Shown here piece after piece: positions 10,575 through 23,125 of a stretch of DNA of 50,000 nt. A model generated the notes under the pieces. The model was not told where the DNA came from, made no database searches, and saw nothing but the letters and a program-made list of their open reading frames with translations. Position numbers and translations under genes: made by a program. Positions within the stretch are counted from its first letter, which is position 1. Each line of letters starts with the position of its first letter. Where the stretch lies: contig JBBPEB010000009.1 in the NCBI GenBank assembly GCA_039096225.1, forward strand, positions 530,001 through 580,000, written 5' to 3'. Source of the stretch: Blastocystis sp. Blastoise (lineage: Eukaryota > Sar > Bigyra > Opalinata > Blastocystidae).

Positions 10575-12567
10575 ATGAGTGGATCGACATTCAATAATCA
10601 GTATATATACTTATTCATATCTTCTAAAATAACACATTTTTTCAATTCTTATGCATTTTCTCAATTTCCTTTTCATGAATATCTTATATATATCTTTATT
10701 ATTGACAACAATATCAATGAAGGCTTAGCAATACTCTTTAGAACAGTTAATTAATAATTATTATAGAAATAATTCAAATTTATCAAATTATGATTCTTCA
10801 TGTGTGCCTAGCGCAATGAACAATCCATATGGTAATGAACCAATTATTCCGTCTTCAGTTCAGTATAATCCTGGAATTCCTATTCAATCCAATCTTCCAA
10901 TTCAATCAAATCTTCCTGTTATTCCTTCAAATGAATCTAATATATATTCACAAACCTATTCTCAAAACATATCTAATACAAATAATAATTCATATATTCC
11001 TTCAGCTGCTCCTATTCCTATGGCTACTCCAATTAATTCTGTTCCGATTCCAGTTAATGTTCAAATGAACTCTGCTCCTATTTCTATGTCTGCACCTACA
11101 AATTCAATTCCAGTTCCTGTAGCTGCTCCAATTAATTCTGCATCTATTCCAGTCAGTCATAAACTTAATCCTATGCCTGTTCCTATGCCTGCACCAATTA
11201 ATTATCTTCCTTTTCCTCTAGGTACACAGGGATCTTCATCTTTAGTTCCAACTGGTATTCCTGGAAATAATGTAAATGACGCATATTCAATGAATACAAA
11301 TAATACTAATGATCCATCAAAGGAACAACCTGTAAATATTTTTGCTATGGAAATGGAAGAAGAAAATGAAGTATTACCTACACCTGAACCTGATTGGTAT
11401 CTATATACTATATTTATATAATAATATATAATATATATATATAATAATATACATATATATTATAATATACATATATAATAAATATATATACAATAATATA
11501 CTTATAATACTATATGCCATCTCTTATATATATAGGAATCCAATTGATGTATATATATATATATATAATTATCTACTTATTATTTTATATCTGTAACATG
11601 AATATAGTATGAAACTGCTGGATTTTCAGAAGAAGATGGTGATTTTTATGAAAGTGTTTATTATACGTATTCTTCGAAAGAAATTGTGTATATTGTTTTA
11701 GCTCTTGATATCGTATATAACTATTATAGTTATTCTTCTATATTTTTGATTATGATAATTTATATGATAAACATTATCATTTTATAATAATATATATTTA
11801 CTTGTATGAACATATTAGATATACTATACATGCTATTACATAAATATACAAGATAAATTGTTTTTAACTATAGTTCTTTTCAGGTATTGTTTTACTTGTA
11901 TATAATGATTCAATTATTGTATATACATTTATAACACCAGTTCTCAGTATTATCATTCTGTGCGGATCATGGTTCGTTTTAACTATTATTATATCCTATA
12001 CTATATATATATATATTACATTATAAATTATTATAATTTTTAAAGTATATATATATAATATAATTTTTAAAAATAGTTTATACTTTATAAGTACAGAAAA
12101 AAATTGATATTATTATCATTCTCTTTTTCTTTAACTTTATACCCTGTTCTTCTCTATTGTGCCACAGTAGTCTACAGAATTGTAATTATGATCAATGAAT
12201 TGAATGGTGTATTGAATATGTTCTGTATATTTGCAGAACCTATATTAATATGGCTATTAACGACTTTCTTTGTTAAACGAAAACTATTAGATCGCGCAGG
12301 TATATATGATTTCATTTAAATAATTCTTAACATTGTGTACTAATGATATATATATCATCATCATATTGATTATCTTTTATAACACTGATATATAATTTTA
12401 GCTACTTTTATTCTATCAATAAAATATCAACAATTTTTTATTATTTTTGAATACATATAGGTATTAAAAGAATTCAGCAGCTAATGGTAAGAGCTAACAA
12501 GAATAGAATACATTATGGACTACCACCGTTAAATAGAAACAAGCGTCGAAGACATCGAAACTATTAA
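10575..12567 (+). CDS. Asn/Pro-rich N-terminus plus C-terminal multi-pass membrane protein (unrecognised family, copy 1)
   Basis: Seven exons keep frame throughout: 10575-10600, 10767-11396, 11536-11548 (13 nt), 11608-11712, 11874-11975, 12077-12299, 12461-12567; 401 residues. Residues about 10-220 are a low-complexity segment rich in Asn, Pro, Ser, Ile with short repeats (IQSNLP; variants of INSVPIPV). Then come an acidic patch and PEPDW, the word YETAGFSEED, about four hydrophobic helices over roughly 245-365, and a basic tail (GIKRIQQLMVRANKN...) ending in Arg/Asn. No family was recognised; the helix block could be part of a receptor-like or tetraspan fold. Same exon plan as the gene at 21178. 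The N-terminal part is probably disordered and cytosolic or extracellular depending on topology, which I cannot decide. Confidence 0.8.
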
Positions 12568-12604
12568 TAATTAGGCTTCAATACTTTTTAATTTATTTAT
12601 AATG

Positions 12605-12812
12605 TTTTATTTGGTTTTATTTTATTTTATTTTTATTCTATTCTATTTTATTTTTATTCTATTCTATTCTATTCTATTCTATTCTATTTTATTCTATTCT
12701 ATTCTATTCTATTTTTATTCTATTCTCTATTCTCTATTCTCTATTCTCTATTCTCTATTCTCTATTCTCTATTCTCTATTCTCTATTCTCTATTCTCTAT
12801 TCTCTATTGTAT
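12605..12812 (+). repeat. Pentamer/heptamer satellite downstream of copy 1
   Basis: Grades from TTTTA and TATTC pentamers into about 13 copies of the 7-bp unit TATTCTC. Almost pure pyrimidine plus A on the sense strand. ORFs crossing it are artefacts. Confidence 0.9.
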
Positions 12813-14287
12813 TCTTCGACTAGATCATTATACTGATATCAATTTATGATTAATAATTAATATGCAATCGCGTTTACTCATTATAAAAAAAATAAATTTT
12901 ATGATTTATTATTCTTGGTCTTCTTTTTCTACATTGGTATTTAATATAGAGCACAATCTATTTTTGGATTCATTGTTTAATAAAATATATATATATATAA
13001 ACTATTTTTATATAAGAAACATAAATACATTGTTGGATATCGCTTTATGAGAGCTTTAACATTGAAAGAGTTTATATCTATTAACACTATTTCTACATTT
13101 TCAACAACTATATACATTTATTTAAAAAACTATTAATTATGCAAATTACAGCAGAAAACAAGTCCTACTCTACTCATTTTATGAATAAATAGAAAACTAC
13201 TAATGTTACAGCTTTATTTATATATTAAAAATGTTGATTACACAACTAGTAGAATATATAACTACATGAAAACATAGAATTTATATTCACTAATATCTGG
13301 TATTCTTTTATTGTTTTATTTTATATATTATCATAAAGAGACATAAAATGTTTTTTAATTCTTCTTCTTATAAATTGGCTATCTATTAGAAAACTTATTA
13401 ACAGTGATTATACAATTTTGTATAATATCTAGAGTGTTAATATTCCTCTATATTAGTTTATTTATTTATACTATTATTTATTTCAGTACAGTATTAATTA
13501 TTAATTTACAAGTAACATATAGGCTATTATACAGCTTTACCTAACCAATCACAACTATAATACATTTATATGGATTTATAAAATAACTGACTAAAAATGT
13601 TAATCTAGACAATATATAAATATTCATTATAAAAAAAAATTCCAAGAATTGACCAGAAAACAGAAATTTTTAGTTTTTAAGATCTGCAGATAGAATATCC
13701 CCTAATATCAGTTATAATTAATATTAATAAGAATATTTTTTTATATCAGTTTCAATCAGATTGAAGAAGAAAAGATGAATATATTACTACCAGAATTAAA
13801 CACTTTTATATGATGTCTATTATGAGCATTACTTAGGAAATATTAACTAAATCTCATTATAACATTCCAAATTTGATAAGGAAACTAATGCTGATTATAT
13901 ATATTATTCTTATTTATTAATAGTAATAATCTAGGAAGCATATAGTTATATGTAATATATTAAAAACTGTTTTCATTAGTTGCTATGAAATTCTACATTC
14001 ATTTCATTTATTCATCATATAATCATTAAAATACTATGAAACATTCATCAATCGTTAATAAAAAATTTCTGAGAGTAAAAAGGAGAATTCTAAGAGAGTA
14101 TATAAGTTGTTTTTTGCCTTAAAATTTGAAAACTACAAGTTAACGAAATACCTTATTATTCGATAAGAGAATGAATTAACAATAAAGGAAAACAATATAT
14201 ATAATATTAAAACGTGATGAATACATAAATGTATGATAAATAACAATAAGAGGAAACAATAATAAATATACTATAAGATATTATTCA
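12813..14287. other. Convergent intergenic region, no gene seen
   Basis: 1.5 kb of AT-rich sequence between the 3' ends of the membrane-protein gene and the BTB/LRR gene. I found no exon-like stretch on either strand. Confidence 0.55.
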
Positions 14288-15150
14288 TTAATTAAATAAG
14301 TCAACGAATTTAGAATTAAAATAATGATTATTTTCATTCATATATTTCTCTATAATGGATTTATACAACTCATTAGTTCTATCTATAGATAAAACATAAA
14401 GATGTATAAAATAGAATATATATATATACAGTAAGAGTTAAACACCACATCTTTTAAACATGGAAAATGTCTTTCATTTAATAAATTCAAAAATATATTC
14501 ATATGTTTCTTATCAATAATAACTAGAGAAATAAAATATAAAATGATTTTTATATTTTTGATATATACATAATTCTAAGAATTGAACAGATTTCATTTTT
14601 TCGTTTCCTAACATAGCAAATATATAATCACAATAAGATCTCACATGTTTATTTTCAGAGAAAATACAGTGTGGCATTTTAATAGATATGACTGGTTTAT
14701 GTAAATAAACTGAAAGAGATGGGAATGATTGAAAAATATTAACTGCTTTTTGAGAATTATTAGCTATTATTAGTTAAAGAATTAAAAACGATTAAAAATT
14801 ATATACATTTACAAGGAACATCTATTTGAAATTGATTGAAAAAAGGAAGAACAATTGATGGATTATGCTTAAAGCATAGTATGAAATCATTAATATACTT
14901 TATTGGTACTATTTCATCTATATAATAGCAGAATTTGTATATTATATTCTTTATACATACAATTAAAATAGAGATTCAAGGTATGTATTTTTAAAAGCTG
15001 ATTCTTTTTGAAAAATAGAGAAATTGTCTCAAACATGTTTTTAATATTTATTATTGAGTCTAAAACATTTAATAATAAAATTTTTAATAATAATAATAAT
15101 AAATATAATAATAAATATAATAATAATAAATATAATAATAATAATAATAA

Positions 15151-15184
<34 letters not shown>

Positions 15185-18100
15185 TAATATATATATATAT
15201 ATATATTTACCAAATAAGAGTGTTAAGTTTTTGATATTTTTAAATAATGGTAAACTGATACATCGTTCTAATACATTTATATTAGAAAAACATTTTGCTA
15301 CTATATATTTAGAGAATAGTAATTGAGAGAGTGTGATTATTAATAATCAATATAAAGCTTTTTCATACATGATAAATTCACTATTATTACTTTATTTGTA
15401 AATAGTGACAAAAACTTATATAAATTCATAGTATTCTCAATTTTTGTTTTATCCTGTAAGATCAATTGTTCATCTTCTTCTCGTTCATCTATAATGTAAT
15501 ATGTATAAATATTGATATATACATATAATTATATATAGTATAATAAATATATATATATACTGATGTACAATTCAGTGACAGAATTATAATTCCCAGAACA
15601 TAGAATAGAAAAATAATCATTCACAGTGGAAGTTTGACAATCTTTATTGCAAACAACTATATATATATATATTGATAATTAGTATACTAATAACATAATA
15701 AAATAAGTATAATAAAAGCATACAATCAATTGTCACTGTCTTTAAATTAGTATAATTCATATTTTTAAATACATTGTTCATATTAAGAATTTCATTATGT
15801 GTAGAAAAATCTATATCTAAAAGAAATATAATATAGTATATATATGTTGCTATTATTAGTCATAAATAGACTATTAATAAAATACAAATATATAAACATT
15901 CAAAAGGTGATGAACTGAAATCAAGTAATTCTCCGTTAATTTTATGTTGATTCATCTTTTCAACTATAGATATAATTATATATATATAAATTATAATATG
16001 TAGATACAATCAAAACAGAGGGTATCAATATTTAGTTTTTTAGAATCATATAATTGTTTCCATAATGAATCATATCTATCAATAATCAAAGATGCTAAAT
16101 ATTTGAATTATAAATGATTAGAATACATATATATATAAAGAATACTGTTAATAGTTAACTTTTGATTTGATGTTTGAGTAACTAACATCGAAAGTACTTC
16201 ATTAGATAACAAGTAGAGTGGATTATTCGATGCCTTATAATTAAAAGATAAATTTAATGTATCAATTAATTGAAGAAGCGAAGAATGAAATAAAAGAGGA
16301 ATAGATGTTAATATGATATTATCTGAAGAGTCTTCATTTGAACAGATAGTATATATATGTAATCGAGGAAAATTTTCTCTTGATATTAATGGAAATATAT
16401 CCCAATAAATATAACGAAAATCATTCTCTAAGGAATTTAATATATGAATTATATATAGATAGAAAGAAGAATAAATAAAACAATAAATAGAATAACATGT
16501 TTTAGAATATTTAGAAAAATACATAATATAATTATTGAAATAATAAAAATTTAATAATCATAATCATAATTTTAATCATAAATTAGTTATACCTTTAACA
16601 TTAAACGTAGTAACATTAGGGAATACATGACTAGTAATTATTTGCTTAAATAATTCTTTATGTTCAGGATAGGATGTAATTTGAATAACTATGTATATAT
16701 ATAGTTATATATAGTTATATATAGTTATACAATTAAAGAAATTTATATGTTGAATAGCATCAAAAATATTATTATTAATTGCTCTTAATAATGGAGGCAT
16801 ATCAATATGATATATAGATGACTCATATTCTATATATATGTATATATTATATTTATATATATAGATAATATAAATAATATATATTACGATCAGTAATAAT
16901 TCCTTCTAATTGTTTACAAATAGGTATGTTTAATATGTAATACATAATCTTATCATTTTTATTATCATTTAATCTTTATATTTGAATGTATATACATATA
17001 AAGTGTATACAAAATATAATGATAATGAATATATACTGTAATAGTGGATGCATAGTATCTTTAACTATATATAATTTCATTTATTTATATAACATACTAT
17101 ATATATACTACCGTTATTATAATTAAAATAAAAAGTGAATGTCTGGCGTTTAAAAAAAGAATTCATATTTGACTGTATTTGTTGATCATAACCTTCAAGA
17201 GAATGAACATCACAATTAACAAGTGCTTGAACAACAAATGAAGAACGTGATTCTTTTCTTTCTGTTTTATTTTCATCATATATATGTGAATTTGAATTAA
17301 TATATGAATAAGAGTTATGAGCTATATATATAATATAATATAACTTATTATAACATAAAATAAGCATAATACATACATGGCGTATATGTAACTCGAATAA
17401 TGTGTGGTCTACCTCTTGTCCAACTATCTATATACTCATTATAAGTATTATAATATATATATATATACAACAACCACCACATCGAAAATGATGATTTTGT
17501 TTAATAGTTTGACGAATAAGATCATAATGAGGGTCGTCACCTTGTATGTTAACTCTTTTCCATTTACATAGGCTTTCAACTATATATATATATTTATATA
17601 TAAATGGCATATAGTATTTATATATATATACATATTATTGAATAATCATTAATTTGTGGAAAGATAGAATGAAGATTAGAAGGATATATGTCTTCATAAG
17701 CAATATCATCATAGAAAGAAACTATATATATTAAAACATTTTGTTGAATTAAATGAATAATAATAACAATTATAATTATAATTATAATAATAATAATAAT
17801 TATTATTATTATTATACATACTATCTAAAGATACCGATGTAATATTGAAAAAAACAAATAATGGAGAATAGCTAAGAAATAACTGATTTCTTTCATTTGT
17901 AAAGGATTCTAGATTATATATATATAATAATAATAGCAACATACTATGAATAGAAAGAGAATGACTTATATCTCTATTATCCAAATCACCAAATCTATAT
18001 ATATAGTGAATAAATATTTATATATATTGATACATATGACAATTATTTTGTTCTACAAATTCTATTAATTGATTCATCAGAAAGTCACATATTTTTTTTT

Positions 18101-18455
18101 CATAATCATTATGTTGGTCACCAACAATGCATTTAATATTTTTATATATAGAAATTACTTCATTGAAAGACATCGAATCAAGAGAAACCGATTTATTCAT
18201 ATATGACACTATTTTTCTCATGGAGAACGATGGGAAATCAATATAATATGCATTCTCATCCTCTATATAGCTATCAGAATTGTTATACGTTAAAGACAAC
18301 ACTGATTGTGGAAATCTTTTGAGAAAAGACAGAGGAATGATATCACGAGTCTCATCCTGAAATATAAATACCACTATGTATATTGAATTTGACTGACATA
18401 TTTATATACCATTTTTTTCTTGTTCACCAAGAACTGAATTGATTTCTTCGCTCAT
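14288..18455 (-). CDS. BTB-like domain plus leucine-rich-like repeat protein, many exons
   Basis: The start MSEEINSVLGEQEKN is at 18455; the first intron ends near 18380 and the next exon (to about 18020) encodes a BTB/T1-like domain: VVFIFQDETRDIIPLSFLKR, then YYIDFPSFSMRKIVSYMN. Downstream, some 15 or more short exons separated by GTATAT...ATAG introns each carry an LRR-like segment, for example YTNLKTVTI (about 15750), SVTELYI (15560), FKNIKNLTLLF (15220), FPCLKDVVF (14480), and FPRLHIYTI (16360). The last exon ends VDLFN and stop at 14290-14288. BTB domains usually mediate oligomerisation or cullin-3 binding; LRR-like repeats bind proteins. Not every internal join was traced, so length (roughly 800-900 residues) is approximate. 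It shares a 139-bp divergent promoter with the BTB-TLDc gene at 18595. Confidence 0.7.
15082..15183 (-). repeat. AAT/ATT trinucleotide repeat in an intron
   Basis: Runs of AAT and AAATAT on the plus strand lie inside an intron of the minus-strand BTB/LRR gene. The ORF covering it is poly-Ile/Asn and is an artefact. Confidence 0.8.
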
Positions 18456-18594
18456 TATCTATATTTATTAATCTCTTCTATTTATAATGAAGATTACAAA
18501 TAATATAAATATATATTTTGATTAAATGTTTAAAAAAACAAAAACTAAAATGAAAGATTGAAAAAAACTATGATTTGTAGTATTTGAAAATAAA
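18456..18594. promoter_or_regulatory. Compact divergent promoter of two BTB genes
   Basis: Only about 139 bp separate the start codons of the minus-strand BTB/LRR gene and the plus-strand BTB/TLDc gene. It is A-rich near the right-hand gene with AAAATG at the start. Co-regulation is an inference from spacing. Confidence 0.4.
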
Positions 18595-20208
18595 ATGGTG
18601 ATCCTCTGCAATTCCGATAATTCTCAAGAGAAAAGAAGGCAGAGTTTTTTTGCAAAATTTTTGTTTATTTCTTTTGTTTTCTTTAAAATGGTGAAAGAAA
18701 AGGTGTTATTTGATATTGATAAATTTAATAGGTTGAAGGAGGATATTAATGTATTTGAAGAATTGATGAAAGATGTAGTTAATGTATTTGGATCAGTAAT
18801 GAATCTTGGTATTCATTCTGGAATGTCAATTAATAGACTTATAAAACATATTGGAGATGATTGTATTGAAAAAGAAGGTGAAAGAAATGAATTTGAAAAG
18901 AAATCTGTTTGTGAAAAGAATAATTATGAAAATATGAATATGGACATTGATGTTAATGATGATAATGATATGGATTTAATACGATTTACCAATAATGGTC
19001 CTATATTTCAAATATCAAAATCTGTTTTAGATACTTTGAAAGGTTCTTTTATTGATGATCAACGTGGTGAAGAATATAGAACAAATGATGGATCTGTATA
19101 TCTTGATTATCCTGGAAATGATGCTTTTATTTATTATTTATTAGATTATTTGAATGGAAAGAAAGTAGATTATGATCAATTTTCTTATGAGGAACAATTA
19201 GAAATATTGAATTTATTTGAATTTTGTGGCTTAGTGATTCCTTTAGAATTAATAGATTGTAGAGAAAGAAGAGATCGAAAGATGAAGAAATATGAAGAAG
19301 GAGATGAAGTTTCTTTGATTATAAATGGCAATAAGAATGATATTATTAAAGAATATTTAGTTAAGAATGGATTATGGAATGCTTATGTTAAGAATTATGA
19401 TAATGGATTGATTAATTATAATCCTGTAGATGAAAGTTTATATATGAATAAGGAATACAAATATATTGAATATATTACTGGATATGTAAATAATGGAACT
19501 ATAGATATAGAAGAAGATAAGATTGTTGATATTAATAACGAATTATTAGAGAAAGAAATGATTGAATTCTTTGGTGATAAAGGAAGAGAAGAAGCCGAAG
19601 AAGCAATTATGTCAAGATGGTACAAACAATCAACTATTATTGATAAAGAACTTACAAAGCCATTTATGAATTGGCTTGGTAAAGAAAAGATATGGAAATT
19701 ATTATTTAGGTATATTATTATTTATATTTTATTATATATATATGTATATAGAGCAAGTGAACATAATTATTCAAAAAACGAATTCCATAAATATTGTGAT
19801 GATAAAGGAGAAACAGTAACTATAATTAAACATATAGGTCATAATAATCATATAAATATATTTGGAGGATATACAGATCAAAGTTGGGATAGTTTAAATA
19901 GTAGTAAACCTGCTTCTAAAGAATTTCTCTTTACCTTAAGTAATGAACATAACATTCCTCCTACTCAATATCTACATAATGGAAATGATACAGGTATAAG
20001 TGGTAATCCTTCTTATGGTCCTATATTTGGATCTGATTCAATTGTAATTTCTGATAATGCACATTCTAGTAATTCTAGTTGGATTTGTAATACATCATTT
20101 ACTACTGTTAATACTCCTCAAAAATCATCCTTATTTGTGAATACGAATAATGCTAATTGTACAAATAAATTTATAGTTGAAGATTATGAAGTCTGGGGAA
20201 GAGCTTAA
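18595..20208 (+). CDS. BTB-like plus TLDc domain protein
   Basis: One long frame; a 42-nt GT-AG intron at 19710-19751 sits in it without a stop. Splicing restores LLFRASEHNYSKNEFHKYCD, the normal start of TLDc, so I take it as spliced (about 523 residues). A BTB/T1-like domain lies near residues 122-220 (IRFTNNGPIFQISKSVLDTL, YLDYPGND, LNLFEFCGLVIP). The TLDc domain fills the C-terminal 160 residues with typical words: CDDKGETVTIIKHIG, IFGGYTDQSW, FLFTLSN, YGPIFGSDSIVIS and the terminal VEDYEVWGRA. TLDc proteins are linked to oxidative-stress protection and V-ATPase regulation in animals and yeast; the role here is unknown. A second in-frame ATG at 18688 (MVKEKVLFDID) may be the true start because the first 31 residues are hydrophobic/basic and less typical. 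Confidence 0.85.
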   Translation: MVILCNSDNSQEKRRQSFFAKFLFISFVFFKMVKEKVLFDIDKFNRLKEDINVFEELMKDVVNVFGSVMNLGIHSGMSINRLIKHIGDDCIEKEGERNEFEKKSVCEKNNYENMNMDIDVNDDNDMDLIRFTNNGPIFQISKSVLDTLKGSFIDDQRGEEYRTNDGSVYLDYPGNDAFIYYLLDYLNGKKVDYDQFSYEEQLEILNLFEFCGLVIPLELIDCRERRDRKMKKYEEGDEVSLIINGNKNDIIKEYLVKNGLWNAYVKNYDNGLINYNPVDESLYMNKEYKYIEYITGYVNNGTIDIEEDKIVDINNELLEKEMIEFFGDKGREEAEEAIMSRWYKQSTIIDKELTKPFMNWLGKEKIWKLLFRYIIIYILLYIYVYRASEHNYSKNEFHKYCDDKGETVTIIKHIGHNNHINIFGGYTDQSWDSLNSSKPASKEFLFTLSNEHNIPPTQYLHNGNDTGISGNPSYGPIFGSDSIVISDNAHSSNSSWICNTSFTTVNTPQKSSLFVNTNNANCTNKFIVEDYEVWGRA

Positions 20209-21073
20209 TATAAATCGATTAAAATTATATTCATTATTCATTTTCTTTTTTCATTATTCTATATATAACTTTATATTGTTTTATGTTTCTTGTTTGAACT
20301 AACTATTTATTATATTATTTATTTTTTTTATGTTATTAAAAAATTTGATATACATCTAATTATATTGATTTATTTGATAATCTTATTAGCATATAAAGTT
20401 TTTCAATATGTAGCTAATATTATACTTAATGACTTTTTTACAAAAGCAACAACTATTATAAATATTTTTTCATAAAAATAACCAAAAAAATATATATATA
20501 TTTTCATATTAATGTATTCTCAGTGAATGAATATCTATTGGAAAATAACAACAGAAAAAAATATAAAATGATACTTGACAATAGGATACTTGTAAACAAA
20601 TAAAAAGAAGATATGAATAAAAATATATATTCCTATTCCTAATTTTTTTAGATCATTAGTCGTATGGTTTTCTCTTCAATCGTACAATAATAATAACTTA
20701 TATATTAATAAATGATATATAGGAGTATTAATCAAAATGATATATAGGAAGAAAGATATTTATTTTAATAATACAAATATTTAATGCTAATCTTATATCT
20801 GTATCTAGTACCATTTGAAGTATATATAAAAAAATATAAAAAGCATATCAAGCAGTATAAATATTACATCAAATACATGAATTTAACAAAAAGTTATTGT
20901 TTCATTCTTCATATTTATTGATATAAAGCATACATACACATTATAGATTTAATAAGAATATTACAAAAAATATCATTTAACGGGAAGATTTTCATGCCTA
21001 TATATAACTTACAATATAGAATCATTGATAATATAAAAAATACAGCTATATTAAAAGAATTTTATATTTAGCA
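20209..21073. other. Intergenic, no gene seen
   Basis: AT-rich. A 61-codon hydrophobic ORF at 20290-20475 lacks an ATG-led, family-like sequence and is not called. Confidence 0.55.
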
Positions 21074-21177
21074 AACTAGCTTCATTTTCAGTTTTCGTTT
21101 TTTTTAACATCTTTTAGTACTTTAAAAAGATTTGATTTTTAGTATAATTTCATTTTTATTTTGTTGTTTATAAGATT
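21074..21177 (+). promoter_or_regulatory. Conserved 5' flank of Asn/Pro-rich membrane gene, copy 2
   Basis: Counterpart of 10467-10574, matching from AACTAGCTTCATTTTCAGTT to TTTATAAGA directly before ATGAGTGG. Confidence 0.6.
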
Positions 21178-22454
21178 ATGAGTGGAATACCGTTTAACAA
21201 TCAGTATATATATTTGCTTACATAGTTTTAATGTGCATATCTAATTCTATATTTCATGTTTTTTTGTTATATACATTTTCCATTATGTTTGATTAATATC
21301 TCTAAGAGTATTCTTAAGAATCTAATATAAATCATAAAACTCTTTATACCATATTTAATTAATTTCTGATATAGAAATAATTCAGATTTTTCAAATTATG
21401 ATTCTTCACTTGTATCTAATGGAATAAGCAATCCATATGGTAATGAGCCAATGACTTCATCTTCAATTCAGTATAACATTGGAATTCCAATTCAACCAAA
21501 CCTTCCTGTTCAACCAAATCTTCCAATTCAATCAAACCTTCCAATTCAATCAAATCTTTCAATTCAATCTATTCAATATAATATTTCTTCAAATGTTTCA
21601 AATGAGCCTAATATATATTCACAAACTTATTCTCAAAACTTATCTAATACAAATAATAATTCATATATTCCTTCAACTATCCCAAATTCTTTACCTAATA
21701 ATTCTTCGATTCCAGTGGCAACTCCTTTAAAATCAGATTCAACTTCAGTAGCTATACAGCAACCTTCATCTACATTTTCAGTAGGTATTTTTGGAAATAA
21801 TGAAAATCAAACATGTTCTTTGAATACAAATACTTCGAACCATTCATCTACTATTATACCTACAAATGGAATTCCCGTGGAAATGGATAAAGATGATAAG
21901 GAGTCATTTCCTCAACCTGAATACTTTTGGTATATATATATAATTAATTATTTTTTTTAATTTATATTTATATAGGAAAAAGATAGATGTATATTGAACA
22001 TACAATTTATATATATATATATATATATTCTATTTAGTATGAAACTGCAGGTTTTTCAAATGAAGACATTCTTTTTTATAAGAAAGCTCATAGTACTTAT
22101 CATTTATTATCTTATTTATATGCACTCAACTTTTTTGATATAGTATATATATATAGTATATATAATAATAATAATAACTTTTAATAATAGTATATATAAA
22201 ATATAATAGCATGCATGATTCTATAATAACACTATTATTACAATAATTATTTTTCTAGAAGAATATTTTTAATAAATATATTTCTTAATATTTCGACTAT
22301 ATATAAAAGATAGTATCATATATTATAGATATTTGATTATGTGGTGTTATCAGCCATAAATAATATTATTTTATATTGTGTATTAATTGTACCAATATTC
22401 TGTTTAATATGTATTTGTATATCACAATTTAAATTAGTCATCATTATATCCTTA

Positions 22455-22501
<47 letters not shown>

Positions 22502-22821
22502 TATTTATGTATATATACTATTTATGTATATATAACTTATATTTTCAATATATATGTAATATATTTTCTATTACTAGTTATATTTTTATTCATTCTAATA
22601 AACTTTAAATTATTACTATATATTACTATTCGTACATTAATACCTTTTTCTTTAACACAATACCCTTTTATTCTATACTTTCCTATAATAGGCTTTCGAA
22701 TATATATGTTCTTTATTTATGATGAAGATGCCCTTCTAAATATATTCTGTCTTTTCCTTGAACCAATATTAATGTATTTTCTAATTATATTTTACAAAAA
22801 AAGACAATTATTAGCACGTTC

Positions 22822-22873
<52 letters not shown>

Positions 22874-23125
22874 ATTTATACTTTATTGTTCTTATACAGA
22901 CTGTTTTATTTTTTAATATACATATATATATATATATATTTTCATAATAATAAAAAAATTATATTTACGTATAGAAAACATTACATATCTATAGGAGTAC
23001 AGAGAATAGAAAGATTAGAGAAACAAGTTAAAAAAAATAGAGATCATTATGGATTATCAACTAAATCACAAGTCAACCATAATAATCATCAGAATTATGG
23101 GAATAGTATGAATAATAACTTTTAG
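21178..23125 (+). CDS. Asn/Pro-rich N-terminus plus multi-pass membrane protein (unrecognised family, copy 2)
   Basis: Exons mirror the gene at 10575: 21178-21203 (26 nt in both), 21375-21929, 21976-21988 (13 nt in both), 22038-22142 (105 nt in both), 22329-22436, a helix exon ending at 22823, and 22995-23125. The N-terminus has stronger repeats (five IQ/VQ-SNLP-type units), then Asn/Ser-rich sequence, YETAGFSNED, hydrophobic helices, LFLEPILMYFL (against FAEPILIWLL in copy 1), and a tail GVQRIERLEKQVKKNRDHYGL (against GIKRIQQLMVRANKNRIHYGL). The join between the fifth exon and the helix exon does not keep frame: the only acceptor I see (22577) gives an early stop after donor 22437. Either the junction is unusual, the long (TA)n run carries an indel, or this copy is damaged. 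Confidence 0.65.
22457..22501. repeat. Long (TA)n tract in intron of copy 2
   Basis: About 22 TA dinucleotides. A further (TA)n tract lies at about 22824-22870, at the donor of the last intron. Confidence 0.85.

Noticed and set aside
12602..12823. 73-codon ORF over the pentamer/heptamer satellite
   Set aside because: Pure product of tandem repeats downstream of a completed gene.
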